This document shows positions 7,803 through 16,330 of a stretch of DNA of 64,000 nucleotides, piece by piece. Below the pieces are notes generated by a model that saw nothing but the letters and a program-made list of their open reading frames with translations, had not been told where the DNA came from and searched no databases. Each line of letters starts with the position of its first letter. The first letter of the stretch is position 1. This DNA is from Opitutia bacterium (GTDB lineage: Bacteria; Verrucomicrobiota; Verrucomicrobiia; Opitutales; Seribacteraceae): the NCBI GenBank assembly GCA_002716045.1, contig PAZC01000060.1, forward strand, positions 1 through 64,000, read 5' to 3'. Position numbers and translations under genes: made by a program.

Positions 7803-10595
7803 TTAAAGGAAGTTGAGGAGCGATGTGTTCATCATGTGGGCACCAACTTGTATGGCGGCTTGATAAGCAGTGGTTGCCCGTGTCATTCGAACGATGGCCT
7901 CGGAAAGGTCGACGTCGATGTCCTTGGCAATCCGCTGATCCAAGCCCATGAAGTATTCCTCGTCATGCTTTTGGACAGTTTCCATTCGAGCCATTTTTGC
8001 CGCTACTTCCCCCATTTTATCGACAACCTTGTCTTCCAGAGCAATCAGCTTCTGATTCGCAGCTTCTACTTCCGTCGCATAAGTGGAGGGCTTTGCATTC
8101 CTGAGAGCGTCTCGCAAGCTAATCATGGAGTCAACCACGTCACCCAAGTCCTTTGTGCCACCATTACTGGCTTCCAGATAATAAGATATCTTACTTCCCT
8201 TACCTATGTAAGTCTCGGCATTTTTTTCGTTGCCGTTGTAGGTGACGTCTATGACCTCACCTTTGGAATTTCTATGCGAGAGGAAGGTCTCGGAACCCGT
8301 GGCAAAAGAAAAGGTGTCTTGCAGTCTTGGTGAAGTCGGAAGGTTCATGTCGGCTGCCTCGGCAGGCATTTTGAAACCGAAAACTTTGCCATTGTCACCT
8401 ATCACGTCGACTGTGATCTCTACGCCTTCAGAGGTGCGAACCACAGCGCTCTGCGGCATTTCGTCCTCATAGGTGTAGCTGCCGGCCTTCGTTAAGCGCA
8501 AGCCCACCAGGCGACCACTGGCGTCAACGACAGCTTCGGCCTCGGCTCCTTCTCCTCCTCGAGTGGGCGGGGCAATGATCACCTCGGGCCAATCCGAGCG
8601 ATCCGCCCGGAATTTAGCGACGTGTCCGAAAGATTCACCAATCGGCAACCATGCGTCGTTTTGAACAAGATCTCCATTGGAGTTGTGGATGTATTCATCA
8701 TCCGGGTAGACCAGATAATTATCCACCAAGTCAAGGGGATCAAAAGCCAAATTCTTGAAGTTGTCCTGTAAGCATTGCCAGTAGCGATTCTTGTGGTAAA
8801 CAATGTCACCAGTGTTGTAAGTGCGCCCCTGATTCCAGTCTAAGCCCTGAGGGCTCTCGTAAATCGAGACCTCTTCAAGCTTGGAGGCATTTGTGGGATT
8901 GCTGGGATCAAAGGCGGCAACATCGCCATCCGTGGTGAAGTCCGAAAGAACGAAATAAAATTTATTTGCTGAAAGATCGTGGAGATATTCTCCCTTTATC
9001 AGGCTTTGGTTTTTGGTGGAATCAAGAACCGTATTAAAGCCCGATCTGGGCAAAACTTTCCCCAAGTTCAAGAAATCTGCAGTTGATTCAGCGGGGCTTG
9101 AGGGCAATCCAGATAGATCAGCTTCTTTAGGTACTGATTGGAGAGCTTTGTAGTATTGGCCATCATATACAAATATGTCATTCTGCTGATACGCACTGTT
9201 GGTCAATCCTCCAGTCCCTGGCTCTCTAAGTAGATTGCCAGTTATTTTGCTACCTCCCACATTTTCACCATTGGCCGAAGCGGTCAAAGTGTACTCCAAT
9301 GTACGGGGATCGAAACTAACGCGGGCGGCAGCGCTTTCAGAGCCAATCGCTTCAAACTGAGCCACACTCATCGTAACTTGACTTATTCCGGTATACATCG
9401 AGTCCAGCGTAGCTTGTGGTGTTTCGACGTCGGCGCTTTGATTAAGAACGGAGATGACATGATTTTGGGCATCCGTCAGGTCTTCGAAAAGCCAACCATC
9501 TGGCGTGAGATTGTAGGCCTTATACTCATGCGACGAAACATTCAGGTTCCAATCTTCTCGCAGAACGTCGTAGGTCGAATCGACCTCTTTCCACGCTTTT
9601 GCTAGATTAGTATCAGGGAAGCGGTTGAAGTTCTCGTCTGTCTGAGACTCCCAGATCTTGTCGTTGTAATAGACGAGTTCGCCTCTGTTGTATGAAGTGA
9701 GGCGTTGCCAGTCGGCTGGATGCGTGAGCGCGATATTGGTAGCTTCAGAAACTTTACTCGATGTTACTGAGAGGCTTCTGGTCCAACGACTCCCCTGTCG
9801 TCTCGTATCATTCGGGAATTCATATTCAGGGTCAGCGTCCGTTTCATATTCTGCGGTAAATTCGAAGTCTTCGTCAACTGCGCCATAAAGAAGAAGGTTA
9901 TTCTGGACATCCAATTTGGCCTGAATGCCAGTCTTGCGATTATCAGCATTTATTTTGTCTCGCAAAAATGCCGCAACAGCAGAAGCACTTTGAGCTACAT
10001 CACCAGTTTTATCATTAATGACAGTAGCAGTATCGATGACGTAAGGTCCCTGCCCCGCGACTTGAAAAGTAAATTTGTCGCCTACTTTAAGATTTTCGGG
10101 AATATAATTATCTGCCAACGACAATTTCTTTTCAAACCTTTGTCCTTGAATTACGTCTGTTGATCCAAACTTAGGAGTAGTGTATGTACCTCCAAACAGG
10201 GCTTTCTTTCGGTGTGTGGCATTAATCCGATTGAGGGCTTCCTCCAAGAGTTGGTTCATCTCCTGGGCATTTGTTTCCATCGCGACGTAGTTCAATCCAG
10301 AGCCTGAAGTACGGGCAAGCTCTTGAGATCGGACACCCAGCTCTCGGAGTTTATCGAGATTAAGGTGTGAGGCGTTTAGATATTCCGTGGCGTATGAAGC
10401 ATTGCGCTGATACTGGACGAGGCTATTTTTTTCCGTCTCCATTCGAACGAGACGCCCCATCTTCATCCCATCGTCCTCGGGCAAAGTAATCGATTGCCCG
10501 TCTGAAATTTGCTTCTGGAGATTTAGCTGGCGCTGATCCAGCTTCTTGATCACGTCGAGAAGATTCTCGGAAGTCGTGACATTTGGTACTCTCAT
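7803..10595 (-). CDS. flgL: hook-filament junction protein FlgL, with large insert
   Basis: Flagellar hook-associated protein 3, which joins hook to filament outside the cell. The N terminus (residues 1-140: MRVPNVTTSENLLDVIKKL, then the D1 helices) and C terminus (about 810-930, ending in ATTAYQAAIQVGAHMMNTSLLNFL) are the D0/D1 coiled-coil pair shared with flagellin. At 930 residues it is two to three times normal. The extra central part, about residues 145-800, has four aromatic repeats at 301-318, 469-486, 532-552 and 592-609. These resemble carbohydrate-binding CBM5/12 units and are shared with FlgK. It follows flgK by 26 bases. Confidence 0.88.
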   Translation of the reverse strand: MRVPNVTTSENLLDVIKKLDQRQLNLQKQISDGQSITLPEDDGMKMGRLVRMETEKNSLVQYQRNASYATEYLNASHLNLDKLRELGVRSQELARTSGSGLNYVAMETNAQEMNQLLEEALNRINATHRKKALFGGTYTTPKFGSTDVIQGQRFEKKLSLADNYIPENLKVGDKFTFQVAGQGPYVIDTATVINDKTGDVAQSASAVAAFLRDKINADNRKTGIQAKLDVQNNLLLYGAVDEDFEFTAEYETDADPEYEFPNDTRRQGSRWTRSLSVTSSKVSEATNIALTHPADWQRLTSYNRGELVYYNDKIWESQTDENFNRFPDTNLAKAWKEVDSTYDVLREDWNLNVSSHEYKAYNLTPDGWLFEDLTDAQNHVISVLNQSADVETPQATLDSMYTGISQVTMSVAQFEAIGSESAAARVSFDPRTLEYTLTASANGENVGGSKITGNLLREPGTGGLTNSAYQQNDIFVYDGQYYKALQSVPKEADLSGLPSSPAESTADFLNLGKVLPRSGFNTVLDSTKNQSLIKGEYLHDLSANKFYFVLSDFTTDGDVAAFDPSNPTNASKLEEVSIYESPQGLDWNQGRTYNTGDIVYHKNRYWQCLQDNFKNLAFDPLDLVDNYLVYPDDEYIHNSNGDLVQNDAWLPIGESFGHVAKFRADRSDWPEVIIAPPTRGGEGAEAEAVVDASGRLVGLRLTKAGSYTYEDEMPQSAVVRTSEGVEITVDVIGDNGKVFGFKMPAEAADMNLPTSPRLQDTFSFATGSETFLSHRNSKGEVIDVTYNGNEKNAETYIGKGSKISYYLEASNGGTKDLGDVVDSMISLRDALRNAKPSTYATEVEAANQKLIALEDKVVDKMGEVAAKMARMETVQKHDEEYFMGLDQRIAKDIDVDLSEAIVRMTRATTAYQAAIQVGAHMMNTSLLNFL
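8766..9701 (-). repeat. four CBM5/12-like repeats inside flgL
   Basis: Encoded residues 299-610 contain four copies of a loose motif, Y-x-x-G-[DE]-[ILV]-V-x4-5-[YW]-[YW]-x-[AC]. They are YNRGELVYYNDKIWES, YQQNDIFVYDGQYYKAL, IKGEYLHD...KFYFVL and YNTGDIVYHKNRYWQCL. The pattern matches the aromatic core of chitin-binding type 3 modules. Residues 468-578 also align end to end with FlgK residues 510-625. The assignment to a carbohydrate-binding fold is inference from the motif. Confidence 0.65.
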
Positions 10596-10621
10596 GATCG
10601 TTTATTCCTGAAATTCAACAA

Positions 10622-13600
10622 TTAACGAATCAAGCCCATGACGACTAACTCAAGCATGCTGTCCAATGTAGTCACAACCCTTGCCGAAGCCTGAAAAGCT
10701 TTTTGGTAGCGCATCAAGTTGGCCACTTCTTCATCTATGGAGACGGCGCTGATTGCCTGACGCTCATCTATCAGCAAACCTTCCACCATTTGTTGATGCT
10801 CCAAGTTGTCCACTACATCGCCCAAGGTGTTGCCGACATCCGTGACGAGCACAGAGAGTTGTTCGGTGAAATCCCCGTTGCCCAACTCGGCAATGCCGAG
10901 GGCAACGTCGTTGGCTTCAGGTTCGGATGAATTGCTGGCAACAAGATTATCTAGCGTAAAGCCATTATCGAGATTCAATGCCTTGGCCAAATTTCGATCA
11001 TCTTTGATTAAGGTATCAAATGTGAAATTGTCGCCAAAGATAAAGGTATTAGTACCTTGCTCCATGCGAAAGGGGATCTCGTCATAAGCAAGGATGTGGC
11101 TTCGTCCGTCATCTTTGGTGTTCGCCAAGCCATCTGCCCCGACATAATCCATGTCATTCTCGATGGTGACGTTTTTCATCCGTCGAGCCCCAACGTAAAT
11201 CTTGCTGAAGCTTGGATCTTCAACCAATAATTCACGATCCGTGTTTCGATCCTCAGGAAAAAATGCAGAGGCATTGACGATGGTGAATGTGTCTGTCTCG
11301 GAATATGGAATCGTTATGTCGACCTCATCTCGATATAGATTAAGGTTTCCATCGCCCTGTTGATCAGGATACAACTCGTTCTTTCCTTGAGTTGCGCGAG
11401 ATAGCATGCCGGGAAATCCGAATACATACTTGCCCGGTTCGTCTTCCGGATTGTAGATTTGATTGACCTTGGCCACGACGTCGCCGACCAAAGTGTTCAG
11501 CTTCTTCCTGAAGCTCTCCATCTCAACGTGGCGAGCTTGCTGATAACCATGAATTGAGCCCGAGGTGACGTCCAAAGCGACGTCATCGATGAAAATGCTG
11601 TCTACAAGCGAATAACCGGAGCCCGCATTGGTGATCTTGAATCCAACAATTTGACCTTCCTTCACTATGGCTTCTGCAGTTGCGACTGGGCTACTGGCGG
11701 TACTGCCGGAACCAGTGGCGTCACTTGGATAGACGTAACTGAGGTTGACTGCAGTGAATTTGTCGGCGTCAAATGCCTGACCAGTGCGAGAAGCGATAGT
11801 GCCATCCGCTAGCTTGAAAGCATTGACCTCTGCTAAGTTAGCGGAAGTATTTGGGGCGAATCCTCCCGAAGTGGTATTTCCTGAAGTGCTGAAATCAGCG
11901 AGAGCTTGGTAGTAACGATTGTTTTCTCCATCGAAAAGATAGTCGCCCTTGACGAAAGACTGATCCTGTGTGCGTGAAAGAATCTGCTCTTGGCCGAGAA
12001 TAGGCAGGTCCGCTCCCAGTGTGAGAAAAGCCGTGCCGCCAGCAGTGAGATCCTTTTCTCCGGCAGTGGCAGCAAGATTATCTAGGCTGGCTCCTTTGGC
12101 CAAGTCTAGAGTGGCTTGATAATAGATGCCATTGTAGGAAACAACATCCCCTGCTTGGTATGCTTGGGTTGCCACAGCTCCAGCTGCATTTGGATCAACG
12201 CCTGTTTCCGTGACAACTGGTCCGATGGAACCAATGGCTTGATAATACTTTCCGCCGTTTTCGACGAGATCGCCTACCTTGTATCCAGTGGTCCGAGTTT
12301 TGGCCAAGTCATAGCTGGCTACGCTCATCGCATCAGGTATGGCTGTTAGCTTAAGAAATTTCGTGGTGTCTGAAAGCTGTGCGCCAGTTTGAGCAGTCGC
12401 ATCCGCTTCCGTAACATCCCAGGGCAAAGTATCAACCAGGGCTTGATAATAGTTTTCTCCATCAACAACAACGTCACCAGCCTTGTAAGGTCTCAGCGTG
12501 ATATCTGCCGGGAAACCGTTTACTACGACATCAGTGGTGGAATCAGTCAGTCCATCGGTTGTTCGAGTATATTTGGTTGAGGAAGTTGTTAGGTTCTCGA
12601 CAAGACCAGAGGCAACAAATGCAGCTATCTTTTCTGCTACGGTTGCGGCGGCAGCGGCAGTAGTGGTTGCTGTAGTAGCGGTAGCGGAAGGATGCGTGAA
12701 GGTAAAATTAATTGCAGCGGCGGTGTCATCGTAACCACTTCCGCCATCGAGTATCTCCACTCCGGCCAACTTGCCTTCGGAGTCGATGACAGCTCGTATC
12801 TTGGCGGCAGTGGCACCATCCGCTGCCGGGGTGTTCATTGTGTAATTGAGCTTATCGTCAGCGGATAAGGTTTTGGCTCCGGTGGAATCAAGTAAAACAA
12901 TGGCAGCGCCATCCTTGCCCTTGACCGAAAGATTGATTAAGCCAGTCCCTTCTCCCGTGGCTGCGTCAACGTCGTCGGTTGCGGTGTAGTCTAAAATCTT
13001 GGAAAGATCCTCTAGAGCTTTTTGTCGAAGATCTCTCAGGTCTGTTGCCCGCCCCTTGCCCTGTAGTTCGAAACGACGAATATCCCGATTCAGGAGATGG
13101 ATTTTGGCCAACAAATCATTGGCTGTCTTGACTTCATTTGCAACCGTCTCGGTGAGGTCGTCCTCAAGCCCCTCGAAGCTCTCGCCCATTTCATTGATTC
13201 GGGCAACTAAAGCCTTGGCCTTGTGCATTAACTCCTGACGAACCGATTCCTCAGTTGGAGCAGCAGATAATTCCTGATAAGCATTGAAGAAGTCATTCAG
13301 GGCGCGGGTCAAGCTTCCGGGAGCAAGATCCGACTCATGCATGTCGTCAAGTCCGGCGTTAAGCGACTGGCGGTTTACTTTTTCACCTAAAATCAGTTGA
13401 AGCAAATCGAGGATTTCCTTACGAGCTTCCAGCGACCCGCCTCCGCCGACTTCTGCAATGACTCGTCGATCCAGTAAATCGCTCCTGAAGTGGTCGAGTC
13501 CATCCGCGCGCAAGCCACCAGTGGAAAGCGAGAAATCGTCAGCATACATGTAGGCTTCTTTGGCAAGAACCCTTTGGCGAGCGTAATTGGGATCATTTAC

Positions 13601-13690
13601 ATTGGATAGATTCTTCCCTGCAACATCCGCTGACTTCGCGTGATAACGCAAAGCCTGCGAGTTTTTGAGAATTTCTCCTATGAGTCCCAT
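10622..13690 (-). CDS. flgK: hook-filament junction protein FlgK, with large insert
   Basis: Flagellar hook-associated protein 1. The N terminus (residues 1-240) has MGLIGEILKNSQALRYH, the conserved NLSNVNDPNYARQR and the long D1 helices. The C terminus (about 955-1022) has DNLEHQQMVEGLLIDERQAI, SAVSIDEEVANLMRYQKAFQ and ASARVVTTLDSMLELVV, the family's closing signature. At 1022 residues it is about twice normal. Residues 240-710 are an insert with two GGSGY/AGSGY strands (near 316-320 and 689-693), an Ala/Thr run (333-355) and four CBM5/12-like repeats (402-418, 470-486, 511-527, 579-599). It lies between flgN and flgL. Confidence 0.9.
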   Translation of the reverse strand: MGLIGEILKNSQALRYHAKSADVAGKNLSNVNDPNYARQRVLAKEAYMYADDFSLSTGGLRADGLDHFRSDLLDRRVIAEVGGGGSLEARKEILDLLQLILGEKVNRQSLNAGLDDMHESDLAPGSLTRALNDFFNAYQELSAAPTEESVRQELMHKAKALVARINEMGESFEGLEDDLTETVANEVKTANDLLAKIHLLNRDIRRFELQGKGRATDLRDLRQKALEDLSKILDYTATDDVDAATGEGTGLINLSVKGKDGAAIVLLDSTGAKTLSADDKLNYTMNTPAADGATAAKIRAVIDSEGKLAGVEILDGGSGYDDTAAAINFTFTHPSATATTATTTAAAAATVAEKIAAFVASGLVENLTTSSTKYTRTTDGLTDSTTDVVVNGFPADITLRPYKAGDVVVDGENYYQALVDTLPWDVTEADATAQTGAQLSDTTKFLKLTAIPDAMSVASYDLAKTRTTGYKVGDLVENGGKYYQAIGSIGPVVTETGVDPNAAGAVATQAYQAGDVVSYNGIYYQATLDLAKGASLDNLAATAGEKDLTAGGTAFLTLGADLPILGQEQILSRTQDQSFVKGDYLFDGENNRYYQALADFSTSGNTTSGGFAPNTSANLAEVNAFKLADGTIASRTGQAFDADKFTAVNLSYVYPSDATGSGSTASSPVATAEAIVKEGQIVGFKITNAGSGYSLVDSIFIDDVALDVTSGSIHGYQQARHVEMESFRKKLNTLVGDVVAKVNQIYNPEDEPGKYVFGFPGMLSRATQGKNELYPDQQGDGNLNLYRDEVDITIPYSETDTFTIVNASAFFPEDRNTDRELLVEDPSFSKIYVGARRMKNVTIENDMDYVGADGLANTKDDGRSHILAYDEIPFRMEQGTNTFIFGDNFTFDTLIKDDRNLAKALNLDNGFTLDNLVASNSSEPEANDVALGIAELGNGDFTEQLSVLVTDVGNTLGDVVDNLEHQQMVEGLLIDERQAISAVSIDEEVANLMRYQKAFQASARVVTTLDSMLELVVMGLIR
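11891..12490 (-). repeat. four CBM5/12-like repeats inside flgK
   Basis: Encoded residues 401-600 hold YKAGDVVVDGENYYQAL, YKVGDLVENGGKYYQAI, YQAGDVVSYNGIYYQAT and VKGDYLFDGENNRYYQAL. They are separated by linkers of about 24-52 residues. The first three match each other and the chitin-binding type 3 aromatic motif closely. The fourth aligns best with the third repeat of FlgL, including the residues on either side. The fold assignment is inference. Confidence 0.7.
12641..12687 (-). repeat. low-complexity Ala/Thr-coding tract in flgK
   Basis: The plus strand shows iterated GCGGCAGCGGCAG / TAGTAGCGGTAGCGG triplets. They encode an Ala/Thr-rich run (FlgK residues about 335-350) that looks like a flexible linker just before the repeat region. 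Such triplet runs are prone to length change. Confidence 0.6.
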
Positions 13691-13705
13691 GATTCCTGAT
13701 GCAAA

Positions 13706-14236
13706 TTAGGCAGATTCACTTAGGGAGGATCCTCGAACATCTGCAGCGACGGACACTCCGCCAACACGATCGTATGTTTTCGTGCGCATTTGTGGATTCA
13801 AGGAGGTGAGTAAATCATCAGTAACTTCAGTCAACCGAGAGAGTAGGCGACGGTTCTGGTCGAGCTTACGGCGAACATTGCCAATCAATGCATTGATCTC
13901 CTCCACGATGCTTTCGAACATCGGGCGTGTCACCGCTGGAAACAAGGGTAACAAATCGGACAAGCTTGCCTCTTGATCCTGTCCATGGTTTGTGGCCAGT
14001 TGAGAAACAAAGCCCTGACGCTTGGACAAAAGAAGTTGATTGGCTTCCATTTGATCGCGAACCGATTGATTGACATGCATCAGCGCATCCGGGTCTCGCG
14101 ACAATATACGGTCCTGCTGATCGTTCAGCAGACCGACAAGACCGCCATATTCCTGCAGTTCAGTCCGCAGAAGTTTGAGCAATTCCTCCCATTGAAAGGG
14201 AGCGAAATTTTCAGTAGGTGGATTTATTGTTACCAT
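13706..14236 (-). CDS. flgN: FlgN-family export chaperone
   Basis: About 176 residues from MVTINPPTENF. The open frame extends 49 codons further upstream (to 14383), but that part lies inside flgJ. A long helical protein with heptads throughout (for example LKLLRTELQEYGGLVGLLNDQQ and VRDQMEANQLLLSKRQGFV), typical of FlgN. The family chaperones FlgK and FlgL to the export apparatus. Its place immediately before flgK and flgL supports the call. Sequence similarity in this family is low, so helix pattern and context carry the weight. Confidence 0.75.
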   Translation of the reverse strand: MVTINPPTENFAPFQWEELLKLLRTELQEYGGLVGLLNDQQDRILSRDPDALMHVNQSVRDQMEANQLLLSKRQGFVSQLATNHGQDQEASLSDLLPLFPAVTRPMFESIVEEINALIGNVRRKLDQNRRLLSRLTEVTDDLLTSLNPQMRTKTYDRVGGVSVAADVRGSSLSESA

Positions 14237-14543
14237 TTTCGGAAATTTGCATGATTTGTTGCTGAAGAACGTCCGAGAGACCGAATCCGCCACCACGAGC
14301 AACCCCTTCTGCAATGGCGTCGGTGAAGAAATAACGGTACATGTCGTGAGCTCCACCAGTTTCTTCCAGAAACCCTCCGCCAAAAACTGGCTTTAGGGCG
14401 TCCTTGAGGTACTGCCTGAGTAGTAGTGATTCGAATTGCGTGCTCACTTCCTTGGTCGCAGCTTCGGCGGCATGCCTGGACAAGGCTAATTCCTTGAGTT
14501 GGCGGGCATCTCCCCCTAGGGAAGCTATGGCTGATGTATCCAT
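14211..14543 (-). CDS. flgJ: rod-binding protein (FlgJ N-terminal domain)
   Basis: About 110 residues from MDTSAIASLGG; an upstream in-frame start (14630) would lie inside flgI. The rod-binding signature is clear: TQFESLLLRQYLKDALKP, then GGFLEETGGAHDMYRYFFTDAIAEGVA. It acts as a rod cap or scaffold in the periplasm. There is no C-terminal muramidase domain, so a separate peptidoglycan hydrolase is presumably needed. It follows flgI directly (1-base gap) and overlaps the flgN start by 26 bases. Confidence 0.85.
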   Translation of the reverse strand: MDTSAIASLGGDARQLKELALSRHAAEAATKEVSTQFESLLLRQYLKDALKPVFGGGFLEETGGAHDMYRYFFTDAIAEGVARGGGFGLSDVLQQQIMQISENGNNKSTY

Positions 14544-14544
14544 C

Positions 14545-15660
14545 TTAGTTGACAATGAGCTCGGCCTGCAGGGAACCAGCTCGTTTAATGGATTGCAAAA
14601 TGGCAGACATTTCGCGGGTTGTGACGCCAAGCTTGTTGAGTGCGCCAGTTAGGTCTTGCACTGTCGCAGCACCTCCTGCCTCGGGGAATTCAAGAGGCTT
14701 GAAGCGCCCCACTTCCTCGATCAAATCGACGTTGTTTTGTTGGATCACGGCAGGGACGCCAGCAGTAAAGGGAGAGGGCATAATCGCCATATCGTTAGGA
14801 TTAACAAAGACAGTAATATTACTGTGGCTCACGGTAACTGGTGAGATTCGAACCGATTCCGTCGCCACAATTGTACCAGTACGCTCGTTCACGATGATTC
14901 GAGCAGGCACTTCCGGGTTAACCTCCAAGTTACCTACGGTAGCAATGAAATTGACTGCTTGACCGGTAAAAAGTTCCGGAACTCTTAGGTTGACCGTGCC
15001 AAAATCAGCTGCCAATGCGGTGCCTGGATAAGCAACGTTGATGGCATCGGCGACCTTGACCGCAGTGCTGGAGTCATGATTGCGTAGGAGTAAGTCAATT
15101 TGGCCATCACGAACCACTTGAATTGGAATTTCTCGCTCAACAATGGCACCATCAGTCATTGAGGCGACCGTGGGATGGTTGATCTGAACGTTGGCGCCGC
15201 CCTGCCCTGCAGATAGACCACCCATAGCCAATGGGCCCTGAGCGACCGCATACACCTTGCCGTCGGCACCAAGCAAAGGTGCCTGAAGAAGGACGCCCCC
15301 TTGCAGGGAATCTGCATCCCCTGCGGAAGAAACCAGCACGTCGATCTTGGATCCTTCCTTTGCGAAGGGTCCTATGTCGGCAGTGATGATTACAGCAGCA
15401 ATGTTTCGAGACTTGTCGGCTTTGTCGACTCGTATGCCCAAGCTTTCCAATGCATTCAGGATTCCAACTTGGGTATATTCTATCTTCGAGTCTCCCTGAC
15501 CAGCCAATCCGACCACGATCCCGTACCCATAAAGCTGGTTGGACCGGGCCCCCTTCACCGTAGTAATATCCTTGATGCGCGCACCGGAAAGGGACGCGAC
15601 AACAAACAAGTAAAACGAGACTGCTAAGATTCTTTTTAAGGAGATTGGCATGGGTTTCAC
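14545..15660 (-). CDS. flgI: flagellar P-ring protein FlgI
   Basis: A 371-residue periplasmic protein forming the P ring in the peptidoglycan layer. A signal peptide (about residues 1-26, ILAVSFYLFVVASLSGA) is followed by the family opening RIKDITTVKGARSNQLYGYG and IVVGLAGQGDS. Later SAGQGGANVQINHPTVA and the C-terminal LGVTTREMSAILQSIKRAGS match FlgI throughout. Length is normal. It is one base from flgH's stop. Its presence shows a Gram-negative envelope. Confidence 0.95.
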   Translation of the reverse strand: MKPMPISLKRILAVSFYLFVVASLSGARIKDITTVKGARSNQLYGYGIVVGLAGQGDSKIEYTQVGILNALESLGIRVDKADKSRNIAAVIITADIGPFAKEGSKIDVLVSSAGDADSLQGGVLLQAPLLGADGKVYAVAQGPLAMGGLSAGQGGANVQINHPTVASMTDGAIVEREIPIQVVRDGQIDLLLRNHDSSTAVKVADAINVAYPGTALAADFGTVNLRVPELFTGQAVNFIATVGNLEVNPEVPARIIVNERTGTIVATESVRISPVTVSHSNITVFVNPNDMAIMPSPFTAGVPAVIQQNNVDLIEEVGRFKPLEFPEAGGAATVQDLTGALNKLGVTTREMSAILQSIKRAGSLQAELIVN

Positions 15661-15661
15661 C

Positions 15662-16330
15662 TCAGAAGGGATTCACTATGCTGGAGAGTTTTTGATACCA
15701 AGACTGCTTTTGGGTATCCGACAGACTGCCTTTTGAAACATACTCGATTTGGGCGTCTGCTACATATTGAGAAGACACTGTGTTTCGATATCTCAAGCCC
15801 TGGCGAAACCCAAATCCGATGTCTTCGGTTCTCACTAAGCCCTTGAGGACGGCATAATAAGTTTCTCCGCCAAGGGAAATGAGCCTTGCTCCTTCAAGCA
15901 CGAGGACACCATTGGGCAACACGTCGATGACGACTACACTGACTTGAGCCTGAAGGTTTTGGGAGTTCGTGAGATCTCCACCGCCTTTGGAAGAGTTCTT
16001 GGCTTCAATTTGAGTCTTGGGCAACTCGCCTCCATGCGTGCCGAGCTTGCTGTTTGCGAAAAGAAACTGGGTGACTGCGTTCTCGATTTTTGAATCCCGT
16101 GAGCGGGAGGTGTTTTGAGATGCGTTCAGGCTCGATGCTTCGTTCACGCTAATGGTTAGGATGTCGCCGACGCCAAAAGCTCGTTTGTCGGCATATAGGC
16201 CCCGCTCGCGATTGGAGCTTTTGATCCACAGTGACACACCAAAGGCACTGGGCGCAATGGCCAGTGCAATCACTGCCAAAACGATATGATTTCGGAAAAA
16301 ATCAGAAGTATACTTTGACGCTGTTTTCAT
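15662..16330 (-). CDS. flgH: flagellar L-ring protein FlgH, no lipobox
   Basis: A 222-residue outer-membrane ring protein. The core motifs are LYADKRAFGVGDILTISVNEASSLN, LQAQVSVVVIDVLPNGVLVLEG, GLVRTEDIGFGFRQGLRYRNTVSSQYVADAQIEYVSKG and a C-terminal WYQKLSSIVNPF. It has a hydrophobic leader (residues about 15-31). Unlike classical FlgH it has no cysteine after the leader, and none in the protein, so it cannot be lipidated at Cys. Its start overlaps the flgA end by 29 bases. Confidence 0.92.
   Translation of the reverse strand: MKTASKYTSDFFRNHIVLAVIALAIAPSAFGVSLWIKSSNRERGLYADKRAFGVGDILTISVNEASSLNASQNTSRSRDSKIENAVTQFLFANSKLGTHGGELPKTQIEAKNSSKGGGDLTNSQNLQAQVSVVVIDVLPNGVLVLEGARLISLGGETYYAVLKGLVRTEDIGFGFRQGLRYRNTVSSQYVADAQIEYVSKGSLSDTQKQSWYQKLSSIVNPF

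Noticed and set aside
14237-14383. 49-codon upstream extension of flgN
   Set aside because: It lies inside flgJ and has no FlgN-like sequence.
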